From DASWIG01 sp036397835 (GTDB lineage Bacteria; Acidobacteriota; Thermoanaerobaculia; Multivoradales; J023), in contig DASWIG010000371.1 of assembly GCA_036397835.1 (NCBI GenBank), positions 1-9,540 on the forward strand: a DNA stretch of 9,540 nucleotides. The letters are read 5' to 3'. Positions 1 to 7,900 of the stretch are shown piece after piece (within the stretch, counting starts at the first letter, position 1; each line of letters begins with the position of its first letter). Below the pieces are notes generated by a model. The model made no database searches. It was given only the letters and a program-made list of their open reading frames with translations, and was not told the origin of the DNA. Position numbers and translations under genes: made by a program.

Positions 1-921
1 GACAACGGCACCTGCATCGGCATCTCGCCGTCCGTGGCGGTGGGCTCCGGGTCGACCGTCACGGTCTTCGCCAGCTACTTCCACGGCCAGCGCGACCAGG
101 GCGACGACGCCGCCGACGGCCTCGAGATCCAGGTGCTCAACGCCGGCACCGGAGCGGTGATCGGCACCCTCGTGGACCAGGGCGACGTGACCAGCAACGC
201 GGCGTGGACCGCGGCCTCGACCACGGTCAACAACGCCCCGTCCAGCGTCCGCCTGCGCATCCAGGCGGCGGACGGCTCGGCCACCGGCGACCTGGTGGAG
301 GGCGGCATCGACAGCGTCCAGATCTGCTCGAGCTCGGCGCCGCCCCCGCCGCCCCCGCCGCCTCCGCCTCCGCCTCCGCCCGGCGGCACGGTCTTCTTCG
401 ACGACTTCGAGACCAACCAGGGGTGGAGCACCGACCCGAACGGCACCGACACGGCGACCACGGGCCAGTGGGAGCGCGGCAATCCGGACACCACGACCTC
501 GAGCGGCACCAAGCAGCTCGGCACCACGGTCAGCGGCGTCAACGACCTGGTGACCGGCGCCGCCGCCGGCTCCTCGGTGGGCGCCAACGACATCGACGGC
601 GGCGTGACCTCGATCCGTTCGCCGGCGATCGCCTTGCCGTCGAGCGGCACGTTGACGCTGTCGTTCTCCTACTACCTGGCCCATCTCAACAACGCCTCGA
701 GCGCCGACTTCCTGCGCGTCAGCGTGGTCGGCAGCACCACCCAGCAGGTGTTCCAGGAGGTGGGAGCGGGCAACGACGACGACGCGGCGTGGGCGTCGAC
801 GTCGGCCAACGTCAGCTCGTTCGCCGGGCAGACGGTGCGCATCCTGATCGAGGCGGCCGACGCCGGAGGCGCGAGCCTGGTGGAAGCCGCGGTCGACGAC
901 GTCCGCATCGAGTCGCAGTAG
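1..921 (+). CDS. Secreted-type protein, C-terminal part with two beta-sandwich domains (5' truncated)
   Basis: The reading frame is open from base 1 to the TAG at 919-921, giving 306 residues. The true start lies upstream, so the internal GTG at 34 is not taken as a start. Residues 1 to about 112 and about 130-306 are two related domains: both end in a strand pattern of the type VRLRIQAAD...LVEGGIDSVQI and VRILIEAAD...LVEAAVDDVRI, each preceded by an AAW motif. They are joined by 14 consecutive prolines (residues 114-127). The second domain opens with FFDDFETNQGW and contains TGQWERGNP. From general knowledge, such jelly-roll-like modules occur at the C-termini of secreted peptidases (M14 carboxypeptidases, subtilases) and other exported proteins, where they are thought to bind surfaces or substrates. 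The Ser/Thr/Gly/Asp-rich composition and near absence of Lys fit an exported protein. The catalytic part, if any, is outside the window, so enzyme identity is unknown. Confidence 0.8.
   Translation, partial: DNGTCIGISPSVAVGSGSTVTVFASYFHGQRDQGDDAADGLEIQVLNAGTGAVIGTLVDQGDVTSNAAWTAASTTVNNAPSSVRLRIQAADGSATGDLVEGGIDSVQICSSSAPPPPPPPPPPPPPPGGTVFFDDFETNQGWSTDPNGTDTATTGQWERGNPDTTTSSGTKQLGTTVSGVNDLVTGAAAGSSVGANDIDGGVTSIRSPAIALPSSGTLTLSFSYYLAHLNNASSADFLRVSVVGSTTQQVFQEVGAGNDDDAAWASTSANVSSFAGQTVRILIEAADAGGASLVEAAVDDVRIESQ
340..381 (+). repeat. Polyproline codon tract (14 Pro) in an interdomain linker
   Basis: Fourteen successive proline codons, a mix of CCG, CCC and CCT, separate the two beta-sandwich domains of the truncated secreted-type protein. 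Mixed codon use argues against simple triplet slippage being the only source. Polyproline runs form rigid extended linkers, and a run this long would be expected to need EF-P for translation. The flanking residues (SSSA before, GG after) are also typical linker composition. Confidence 0.85.
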
Positions 922-950
922 ACGCGCAGGGCGCGTCGGCTCGAACCCTG

Positions 951-977
951 ACGGGGGCGCTTGGCGCCCCCGTTTTT
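951..977 (+). terminator. Rho-independent terminator after the secreted-type gene
   Basis: ACGGGGGCGC (951-960) pairs perfectly with GCGCCCCCGT (964-973) around a TTG loop, and the hairpin runs directly into a T tract (973-977). It starts 29 bases after the stop of the plus-strand gene. There is no T tract on the other strand, so it terminates plus-strand transcription only. It does not obviously serve the convergent ParA gene ending at 1010. Confidence 0.9.
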
Positions 978-1009
978 CGTTCGTGACGCCGGGAGCGCAG
1001 GCGTCCTGC

Positions 1010-1798
1010 TCAGGCGACGGCCAGAGGCGCCGGCTCGGCCGCGGCGTGGAAGAGCAGGATCTCCTCCGCCAGCAGCGAGTACGCCCTGGCGCCGGTGCTC
1101 GCGGGCGAGTACTCGAAGACCGTCTGCCCGAAGGCGGGGGCTTCGGCAAGACACACGTTGGTGCGGATCTCGACGGCGAAGGCGCGGGCGCCGAAGCGGT
1201 CGCGGAGGCGGCGGACGGCACCGCGGGTGGTGCTGATGCGGTAGTCCACACCGGTGAAGACCACGCCGAGAAAACGGATCCCGCGGCCGGCGCCGAGGCT
1301 CAGCCGCTCCGCCGTGGCGACCAGGTGCTCGAGGCCCTCGAGGGCCAGGAAGTGGGGGGTGGCCGGCACCAGGAAAGCGTCGCCGGCGACCACCGCGTTG
1401 CGCGTCAGCAGGCCCAGGGAGGGCGGACAGTCGAAGAAGACGAAGTCGTAGTCGCCGTCGATCGACGCCAGACGCTCGTGGAGCACCCGCTCCTTTTGGA
1501 AGAGCACGTCGAGCTCGATCTCGGCGCTGCGCAGGTCGACGGAGGCGGGCAGGATCGCCAGCCCCTCCACCCGCGTCGTCCGCACCGCCTCGTGCGCCGG
1601 CAGGTTGCGCAGCATCACGTCGGCGGCGCCGGGCACCAGCTCCGACTTGGCGAGCCCCAGCGACAGCGAGGCCCCGGCGTTCGGGTCGAGGTCGACCAGC
1701 AGCACTCGCTTGCCCTGCAGCGCCAGCGCCGCCGCCAGGTTGACGGCGGTGGTGGTCTTGCCCACCCCGCCCTTCTTGCTGATGATCGCGATCCTCAT
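1010..1798 (-). CDS. ParA/Soj-family Walker-type ATPase (orphan, no ParB seen)
   Basis: A complete 262-residue protein, a usual length for Soj-type ParA without an N-terminal HTH. The deviant Walker A KGGVGKT with the signature lysine spans residues 9-15; the A' motif VDLDPN is at 35-40; Walker B FFDCPPS is at 121-127. Near the C-terminus, RTNVCLAEAPAFG (212-224) matches the conserved ParA segment usually written RNVRLSEAPSFG, with Cys where Arg is common. Family knowledge: these ATPases dimerise on ATP, bind DNA non-specifically and position chromosomes, plasmids or protein cargo, normally with a ParB-like partner stimulating hydrolysis. No parB lies next to it, so cargo positioning or a non-partition role is possible. 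The ATG at 1798 is chosen because the ATPase core begins at once (MRIAIISKKGG); longer in-frame extensions run into the preceding kinase gene. It ends convergently with the secreted-type gene. General family is certain; specific role is not. Confidence 0.93.
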   Translation of the reverse strand: MRIAIISKKGGVGKTTTAVNLAAALALQGKRVLLVDLDPNAGASLSLGLAKSELVPGAADVMLRNLPAHEAVRTTRVEGLAILPASVDLRSAEIELDVLFQKERVLHERLASIDGDYDFVFFDCPPSLGLLTRNAVVAGDAFLVPATPHFLALEGLEHLVATAERLSLGAGRGIRFLGVVFTGVDYRISTTRGAVRRLRDRFGARAFAVEIRTNVCLAEAPAFGQTVFEYSPASTGARAYSLLAEEILLFHAAAEPAPLAVA

Positions 1799-1893
1799 CG
1801 CCGTCCACCGCCCGGTGGCGTTCGCCCGTCCGACGGCCCGCCAGTCTATCCCAAGTATCGACGCTCTTGCATGTGAGCGTGCACGCGGGCCGG
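1799..1893 (-). promoter_or_regulatory. Candidate parA promoter and leader
   Basis: The 95-bp gap between the kinase stop and the ParA start contains TAGACT on the minus strand (1848 to 1843), four of six matches to the -10 consensus and identical to the hexamer before the plus-strand kinase. The corresponding -35 position (1871-1866, TGCAAG) is poor. An overlapping alternative -10, GATACT, sits at 1859-1854. The leader just before the ATG contains a short inverted repeat, CCACC/GGTGG (1805-1818), that would place the weak purine-rich ribosome-binding sequence in a small hairpin. A perfect 10-bp palindrome, GCGTGCACGC (1877-1886), lies just after the kinase stop and could be an operator. No T-tract terminator is seen, so read-through from the kinase gene is also possible. 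Confidence 0.3.
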
Positions 1894-4860
1894 TCAGCTC
1901 CCGGCGCCGCCGGCCACCAGCGCCGCCGCCCGCGCGACCCAGTCGCGCTCCAGGTCGCCGTCGCCCCAGTGCTCGAGGAAGCGCTCGAAATACCCGCGGG
2001 CCGCCTCCGGCTGCCCCAGCTCGCGGTGGAGGTCGCCGAGCAGGTAGAGCGAGCGCACGTACTCGACGGGACAGGCCACCCGCTCCTCGGTGGCGTCGAC
2101 GATGCGGCGCAGCGCCGCGGCGGCGCGCTCGCCCTCGCCGGCGGCGCGGTAGGCCGCGGCCAGCGACGCCCACAGCGCCGCGTGGTCGGGCTCGCGGTCC
2201 GCCAGGCGCAGGCCGCGCGGCGGCAGCAGCGCGGCGGCCTCCTCGAGCCTCGCCACGGCGTCGCCCGCGCGCCCCTGCGCCAGGGCGATCAGGCCGCGGA
2301 GATGGCGCCGGCGGCGCTCGCCGGGGGGCCCGGGGATCCTGGCGCCGAGGGCCGCGAGCTCCTCGGCGAGGGCGAGCGCGCCCTCGCCGTGCCCCAGCGC
2401 CAGCTCCGCCCGTCCGGCCAGGAAGAGGGCCTCCAGCTCCACCAGGCCGCCGCGGCCCTCACGGCCGGCCCGCTGCGCCTGCGCGCGCGCGGCGACGGCG
2501 TCGCCGCGCGCGAGATGGACGCCGGCGGCGCGGACGCGGACGCGGGCGCGCAGGGGATCGCCGGGGAGCTCGGCCATCAGGACGTCGGCGGTCGCCAGGG
2601 CCTCGGCGGAACGGCCGCGGTAGAGGTCGACGAGCATCCGGCACTGCCCGGCGGCGGCGCGTGCGGCCGGCTCCTGCAGCCGGCCGTGGTGCCGGGCGAG
2701 CTCGCGCGCCGCCTCCCACTCGCCGCGCAAGATCCGGATCGAGCACAGGCCCGCCAGGTTGACCTCGGTGCCCGGCTGCAGCACTTCGGCGCGCTGGAAG
2801 CTGGCGAGGGCCTGGTCGAGGCGTCCCTGGCGAGCGTACAGTCGGCCCAGGGCGCAATGACCCACGAAGGCCTCGGGAAGCCGGCGCACGAGGTCCTCGA
2901 GCAGCTCCTCGGCGGCCTCGAGATCGCCGCGGCCGGCGTAGCCCTCGGCGAGCGTGGCGTAGCCCGCGAGGTTGGAGCTGCCAAGCCGCACCTGCTCCTG
3001 CGCGTGCTCGACCGCGCGGTCGTGATCCTCAGCCATCAGGTACAGCATCTCCAGGCTCTGGCGCGCGCCGTGGTGGCCGCCGTCGTGCTCCAGGGCGCGC
3101 AGGAAGGCGTCGCGGCTGCGCGGCCAGGTGCGCAGGTCGTGGCTGGCGTAAAAGCCCTCGACGTAGGCGCGCTCCGCCGGCGGCAGGCGCTCGGCGTGCA
3201 GCAGGGCGCGGGCGGCGTGGTCGACCGCTTCGGGGCGCCCCAGGTTGCGCGCGGTCACGGCCAGCTTGGCCCACGCCATGCTGAAGCCGGGGTCGAGCTC
3301 CACGGCCTTCTCGAACAGCACCGCCGCCGCCGCCTCCTTGAAGCGCAGGTGGAGGTCCAGGCCGTCGGAGTAGAAGCGCCAGGCCTCGATCGACGAGGTG
3401 GAGATCCTGGCCACGCCGAGGTCGGAGACGCGTTCTCCGCCGCCGAGCTCGAGCTTCTGGCGGATGCCCAGGGAGAGGTCGTCGACCATCGACAGCAGGC
3501 TCTCCTCGCCGCGGCCCTCGACGTGGTCGGACGAGAGGATGCGGCCGCTCGCCGCCTCCTGGAGCTTGACCTCGATGCGCAGGGTGTCGCCGGACCTGAC
3601 GACGCTGCCGAGGAGCACTTGGTCGACCCCGGCGCGGTCGGCCAGGCGCCGGAGGAGCTCCGCGGAGCCCTCGCCGGCCTCGCCGGCGCCGGCGAGGGCG
3701 CGGTGGAGCTGGCTGGTGCTCAGGACGCGGATCCGCGACGACTGCGAGAGGTCGGTCACCAGGAGCTCGGTGATCCCGGTGCGCAGCCAGTCGAGGTCCG
3801 GGTCGCCCGACGGGTTGTCGAAGAAGAGCACCGCCAGGGTGGGGCTCGCGGCCTCGCCGGTTCCGCCGCGGGCGGCCGGCTCGCGGCCGCGCGGCAGCCA
3901 CCAGAGGGCGGCGAGCAGCGCCAGCGCCGCCGCCAGCGCCGCCGCGCGCCGGCGCCAGCGCCGCGGGAGGAAAGCTCCCGAGCTCATCGGCCGCAGGGCC
4001 GAGGCCGGCGGTGGGAACAGGATGCCCGAACGCGAGCCGTCGCCGGCGCCGCCGTCGAGCTCGCGCAGGTCCCGCAGCAGCTCGTCGCAGCTCCGGTAGC
4101 GCGCCGCGGCGTCCTTGGCGAGCAGCTTGCGGGCGATCGCCGCCAGGCCCGGGGAGACCTCGGGACGCAGGTCGCGCAGGTCGCGCGGCTCGTCGTGGTA
4201 GATCGCCTGGATGACGTCCGGCACGCTGTCGCCGCGGAAGGGACGCTCGCCGCTCAGGGCCTCGTAGAGCACCACGCCCACCGACCAGAGGTCGGTGCGG
4301 GGATCGGCCATGTTGTCGCGGATGCGCTCCGGCGCCATGTAGGCCGGCGTCCCCTGGGTCAGACCGGAAAGCGTCACGCGGCCCTCGCCGAGCATTTTGG
4401 CGAGGCCGAAGTCGAGGATCTTGACCTGGCCGTCGGCGGTCACGAAGGCGTTGCCGGGTTTGACGTCGCGGTGGATGATCTCGCGCTCGTGCGACTTGGC
4501 CAGCCCGGCGGCGAGCTGCTCGGCATAGGCGAGAGCCACGGCGACCTCGAGCGGCCCGCGGGCGATCTTCCTCGCCAGCGTCTCCCCCTCGTAGAAGGCC
4601 ATGGCGATGAAGAGCTGGCTCTCGTCGGTCTCGCCGATCTCGTAGATGGTGCAGATGTTCGGATGGTCGAGCGCCGAGGCGGCCTTGGCTTCCTGGATGA
4701 AGCGCTCCTTGGCCTCCTCCTCGTCGCTGAGCTGGGCGGGCAGGAACTTGAGCGCCACCGGACGGCCGAGCTTGACGTCCTCGGCCTTGAAGACCACGCC
4801 CATGCCACCGCCCTCCAGCCTTTCGAGGATGCGGTAGTGGGAGACGCACTTGCCGATCAT
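1894..4860 (-). CDS. Membrane Ser/Thr protein kinase with TolB-like and TPR ectodomain
   Basis: 988 residues. The Hanks-type kinase domain spans about 9-270: glycine loop LEGGGMGVV (15-23), ATP-binding Lys38, helix-C Glu57, catalytic HRDVKPGN (130-137), DFG (150-152), GTPAYMAPE (170-178). All key residues are present and it is an RD kinase, so activity is expected, probably controlled by activation-loop phosphorylation (T163, S165, T168 and T171 are available). One hydrophobic segment at about 306-322 follows an Arg-rich stretch (RRWRRR), so by the positive-inside rule the kinase is cytoplasmic and the rest extracytoplasmic. Residues 340-480 resemble the TolB/FlgO-like domain (TLAVLFFDN..., VDQVLLGSV...). 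About 495-980 is helical TPR-type repeat (for example VELDPGFSMAWAKLA). ATG at 4860 is preferred to the in-frame ATG at 4881, which overlaps a good -10 box. It is divergent to a kinase of the same plan. Substrate and signal are unknown. Confidence 0.92.
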   Translation of the reverse strand: MIGKCVSHYRILERLEGGGMGVVFKAEDVKLGRPVALKFLPAQLSDEEEAKERFIQEAKAASALDHPNICTIYEIGETDESQLFIAMAFYEGETLARKIARGPLEVAVALAYAEQLAAGLAKSHEREIIHRDVKPGNAFVTADGQVKILDFGLAKMLGEGRVTLSGLTQGTPAYMAPERIRDNMADPRTDLWSVGVVLYEALSGERPFRGDSVPDVIQAIYHDEPRDLRDLRPEVSPGLAAIARKLLAKDAAARYRSCDELLRDLRELDGGAGDGSRSGILFPPPASALRPMSSGAFLPRRWRRRAAALAAALALLAALWWLPRGREPAARGGTGEAASPTLAVLFFDNPSGDPDLDWLRTGITELLVTDLSQSSRIRVLSTSQLHRALAGAGEAGEGSAELLRRLADRAGVDQVLLGSVVRSGDTLRIEVKLQEAASGRILSSDHVEGRGEESLLSMVDDLSLGIRQKLELGGGERVSDLGVARISTSSIEAWRFYSDGLDLHLRFKEAAAAVLFEKAVELDPGFSMAWAKLAVTARNLGRPEAVDHAARALLHAERLPPAERAYVEGFYASHDLRTWPRSRDAFLRALEHDGGHHGARQSLEMLYLMAEDHDRAVEHAQEQVRLGSSNLAGYATLAEGYAGRGDLEAAEELLEDLVRRLPEAFVGHCALGRLYARQGRLDQALASFQRAEVLQPGTEVNLAGLCSIRILRGEWEAARELARHHGRLQEPAARAAAGQCRMLVDLYRGRSAEALATADVLMAELPGDPLRARVRVRAAGVHLARGDAVAARAQAQRAGREGRGGLVELEALFLAGRAELALGHGEGALALAEELAALGARIPGPPGERRRRHLRGLIALAQGRAGDAVARLEEAAALLPPRGLRLADREPDHAALWASLAAAYRAAGEGERAAAALRRIVDATEERVACPVEYVRSLYLLGDLHRELGQPEAARGYFERFLEHWGDGDLERDWVARAAALVAGGAGS

Positions 4861-4879
4861 CGGTCGTTCCCGTCGCGCC

Positions 4880-4885
4880 ATTCTA
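4880..4885 (-). promoter_or_regulatory. Candidate -10 element for the minus-strand kinase
   Basis: TAGAAT on the minus strand (4885 to 4880) matches five of six positions of the sigma-70 -10 consensus. A transcription start about seven bases downstream would give a leader of about 13 bases before the ATG at 4860, containing a modest GGGA about seven bases from the start codon. No convincing -35 is visible at 16-18 bp spacing. The box overlaps the alternative upstream ATG (4881-4879), which is the reason for rejecting that start. Confidence 0.45.
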
Positions 4886-4921
4886 CCCGCGCAGCGCGGA
4901 GGGCGCCATCGGTCCGGAGCC

Positions 4922-4950
4922 TTGTCCACGCCCGCCGGGGCCGCTAGACT
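4922..4950 (+). promoter_or_regulatory. Candidate promoter for the plus-strand kinase, implying a leaderless mRNA
   Basis: TTGTCC (4922-4927) and TAGACT (4945-4950) are separated by exactly 17 bp. Each matches the sigma-70 consensus at four of six positions. The -10 box ends seven bases before the GTG at 4958, so transcription would begin at or next to the start codon. No Shine-Dalgarno sequence lies upstream of that GTG, which fits a leaderless transcript. It lies back-to-back with the -10 of the divergent kinase, so a regulator binding here could affect both genes. Confidence 0.45.
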
Positions 4951-4957
4951 CGGCCTC

Positions 4958-7900
4958 GTGAGCGACGCGCGCCACGACGAGACTCCCATCCCCGATCGCG
5001 TCGGTCCCTATCGCATCGTCGAGCAGCTCGGCGCCGGAGGCATGGGGGTGGTCTACCGCGCCCGGGACGAGCGCCTGGAGCGCTGGGTCGCCGTCAAGCA
5101 CATCCGGCCCGGCGAGGCGGACCTGCGCTCGCGCGAGCGTCTGCGGCGCGAGGCGCGGACGATCGCCGGGCTCAACCATTCGGCCATCGTGCAGGTCCAC
5201 GACATCGTCGAGACCGGCGAAGGCGACTGGATCGTGATGGAGCTGATCGAAGGCCGCACGCTCAAGGAGATGATCGACGACGACGCCCTCGACCTGCCCG
5301 AGGTGGTGCAGCTCGCCCGCGAGATCGCGGAGGGGCTCGCCGAGGCCCATGCCAAGGGCATCGTCCACCGCGACCTCAAGACCGAGAACGTCAAGGTCAC
5401 GGACCTGGGCCACGCCAAGATCCTCGACTTCGGCCTCGCCAAGCGCGACGGCCACGCGCCGAACGAGGATTCGCTGTCGGTCCAGGGCGCCATTCTGGGG
5501 ACCTACCGGGCGATGTCTCCGGAGCAGGCCCTGGGCGAGGAGGTCGATCACCGCTCCGACCTCTTCTCCTTCGGCATCCTCCTCTTCGAGGCGGTCACCC
5601 GCCGCCGCCCGTTCGAGGGCTCGAGCCTGATCCTCACCCTGGCCCAGATCTGCACGGAGGAGCAGCCGTCGGCCCGCAAGGTGAGCCCCGCGGTGCCGCG
5701 GGACCTCTCGGAGCTGATCGACCACCTGCTCGCCAAGGACCCGCTGCAGCGTCCGCAGAGCGCCGGCGAGGTGGTCGACGCGCTGGAGCGGATCGCCGCC
5801 AGGATGGCGTCTCGGTCGGCGAGCGCCGGCGACGATCCCAGCGACACGGCGGTGGCGCCGGCGTTGCCCCTGGCGCCGCCGATCGCCGGCCGGCCCTCGC
5901 CGCCGGCGGGCCGTTTCGCGAGCCGCGGCAGCGGCGGCCGGGCCATGGCGGCTCGCTCTTCCGAATCGACCGCCGGCTTCTTCGTCAAGACGTTGGTCGA
6001 GATCGCCCTGATCGACGCGCGGCTCGGCGACCGCTTCGGCGACGCCGGCACCTACGAGCTCTGCTCCCGTCTCGACCGGCTGGCGCGCGACGTGCTGGCG
6101 GAGCACGACGGACTCGAGGTCCACAAGACCGAGGAAGGGTTCCTCTTCCTCTTCGAGCGGCCCGTCGACGCCGTCGAGTTCACGCTCGCCTACCACCAGC
6201 GGCTCGCCGAGTTCGCGGCCGACGTCGAGATCGACCTCAAGGCCCGCGGCGCCATCCACCTGAGCGAGGTCTTCTTGCGCGAGAACACGCCGGAGGAGAT
6301 CCACCGGGGGGCCCACCCGCTCGAAGCGGAAGGACTCGCCAAGCGCGTCGTGGCGCGGCTCGTGACGCTCGCCGACGGGGGTCGGACGCTGCTGACGCAG
6401 GAGGCCCACGACATGGCCCGGCGCTCGCTCGTGGGCCATCCGCTGGCCGAGCGGGACCTCCGCTGGTGGGCGCACGGCCACTACCTCTTCCGCGGCGTCG
6501 ACGAGACGGTGCGCGTCTTCGAGGTCGCCGCCGAGCCGATCGACCCCGGGGCGGGGCTGCGCGAGGCGCCGGAAGCGCAGCGGGTGGAAGGCGGCGAGGG
6601 CCGTCTGCGGCGCGGCCGCCGCGGGGGCCGCTTCCTGCTGGCGGCCGCGGCCGTCGTCCTGGCGGTGGTGGGCAGCACCCTGGTGAGCCTCTACGCGCTG
6701 CGCGAGAGCTCGCGGTCGGCGGCGGAGAGCGCCGCGGCGCGGCCGGACGGCGTGCGGCCGTCGCTGGCGGTGCTGGGCTTCCGCAACCTCGGCGGCCGAG
6801 CGGAGGACGAGTGGCTGGCGACCGCTCTCGCCGAGCTGCTGACCACCGACCTCGCCGCCGGCGAAGACCTGCGCCTGGTCGCCGGCGAGAGCGTGGCGCG
6901 GCTCAAGAGGTCGCGGTCTTTCTTCGAGGGCGAGGCCCTGGCGCCGGACACCCTCGGGACGATCCGCGACAACCTCGGGGCCGACTACGCGGTGCTCGGC
7001 TCGTACCTCTATCTCGAGCGCAACGGTCAGCTCACGGTGCAGATGAAGGTCCAGGACACCTGGCGCGAGGAGACCTTCACGGTCCAGGAGACGGGACCGG
7101 AGAGCGGCCTCCTGGAGCTGGTGACGCGCTCCGGCGACCAGGTGCGCGAGAGGCTCGGTCTGGAGTCGATCCCGCGCGACCGGGTGCGGGCGGTGCGGGC
7201 CACGGTCTCCGAGGACGACGAGGCGCTGCGCCTCTACTTCGAGGCCCTCGAGAAGCTGCGCGGCTTCGAGCCGCTGGCGGCCCGCGACCTGCTGCTGCGC
7301 GCCCTCGAGCTCGATCCCGGATTCGCCATGGCCCACGTGGCCCTGAGCAAGGCCTGGCAGAGCCTGGGCTACGACCGCGAGGCGGAGGCGTACGCCCGGC
7401 AGGCCTTCCAGCTCGTCCGCTCCAGCGCCCTGCCGCGCGAGGACATCCTGCAGATCGAGGCCACCTATCACGAGATGGCCCGCGATTGGGAGCGGGCGAT
7501 CGATACCTACAAGGTGCTCTGGGGCTTTTTCCCCGACGACGTGGACTATGGCCTGCGGCTGGCGCAGGCCCAGGTCGACGCCGGCCGCGGCGACGCCGCG
7601 CTGGCCACGGTCGAGAACCTGCGCCGGTTGCCGGCGCCGGCGCGCGAGGATCCGCGGATCGATCTCGTGGAGGCCGCGGCGTCCGACGAGCAGCAGAGGT
7701 TCCGGCGAGTCCTGGAGACGGCCCAGCGCGCCAGCGAGAAGGGCCGCGACCTGGACAACGCGCTCCTGACCGCTGAAGCGGAGCGTCTCAAGGGACGGGC
7801 CCTTACCCGTCTCGGCAGGCTGGAGGAAGCCGGGGGAGCGCTCGCCGAGGCGCGTCGCCTGTTCAGCGAAACCGGGGACGAGGTGGGGCTGGGCAAGGCG

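Noticed and set aside
951..977. Bidirectional terminator also serving the ParA gene
   Set aside because: The hairpin has a T tract only on the plus strand; the minus-strand RNA would have no U run after the stem.
672..1808. Minus-strand frame beginning upstream of ParA (MDGDEDRDHQQ...)
   Set aside because: It is the ParA gene read in the wrong frame, giving an Arg-rich sequence without Walker motifs, and it runs across the terminator into the convergent gene.
1799..2173. Upstream in-frame extension of ParA
   Set aside because: It would lie inside the 3' end of the kinase gene, is Arg-rich, and adds nothing conserved; the ATPase core starts right at the ATG at 1798.
4861..4881. Alternative kinase start at the ATG at 4881 (MARRERP)
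   Set aside because: This ATG overlaps the TAGAAT -10 candidate and would add only seven Arg-rich residues before the conserved start.
1867..4947. 1026-codon open frame on the plus strand opposite the minus-strand kinase
   Set aside because: Mirror frame of a real kinase gene, rich in Ala, Gly, Gln and Arg, with no motif; an artefact of high third-position GC.
6466..7776. 436-codon plus-strand frame inside the second kinase
   Set aside because: Its translation is an Arg/Gly/Pro-rich out-of-frame reading of the TolB-like and TPR coding region.
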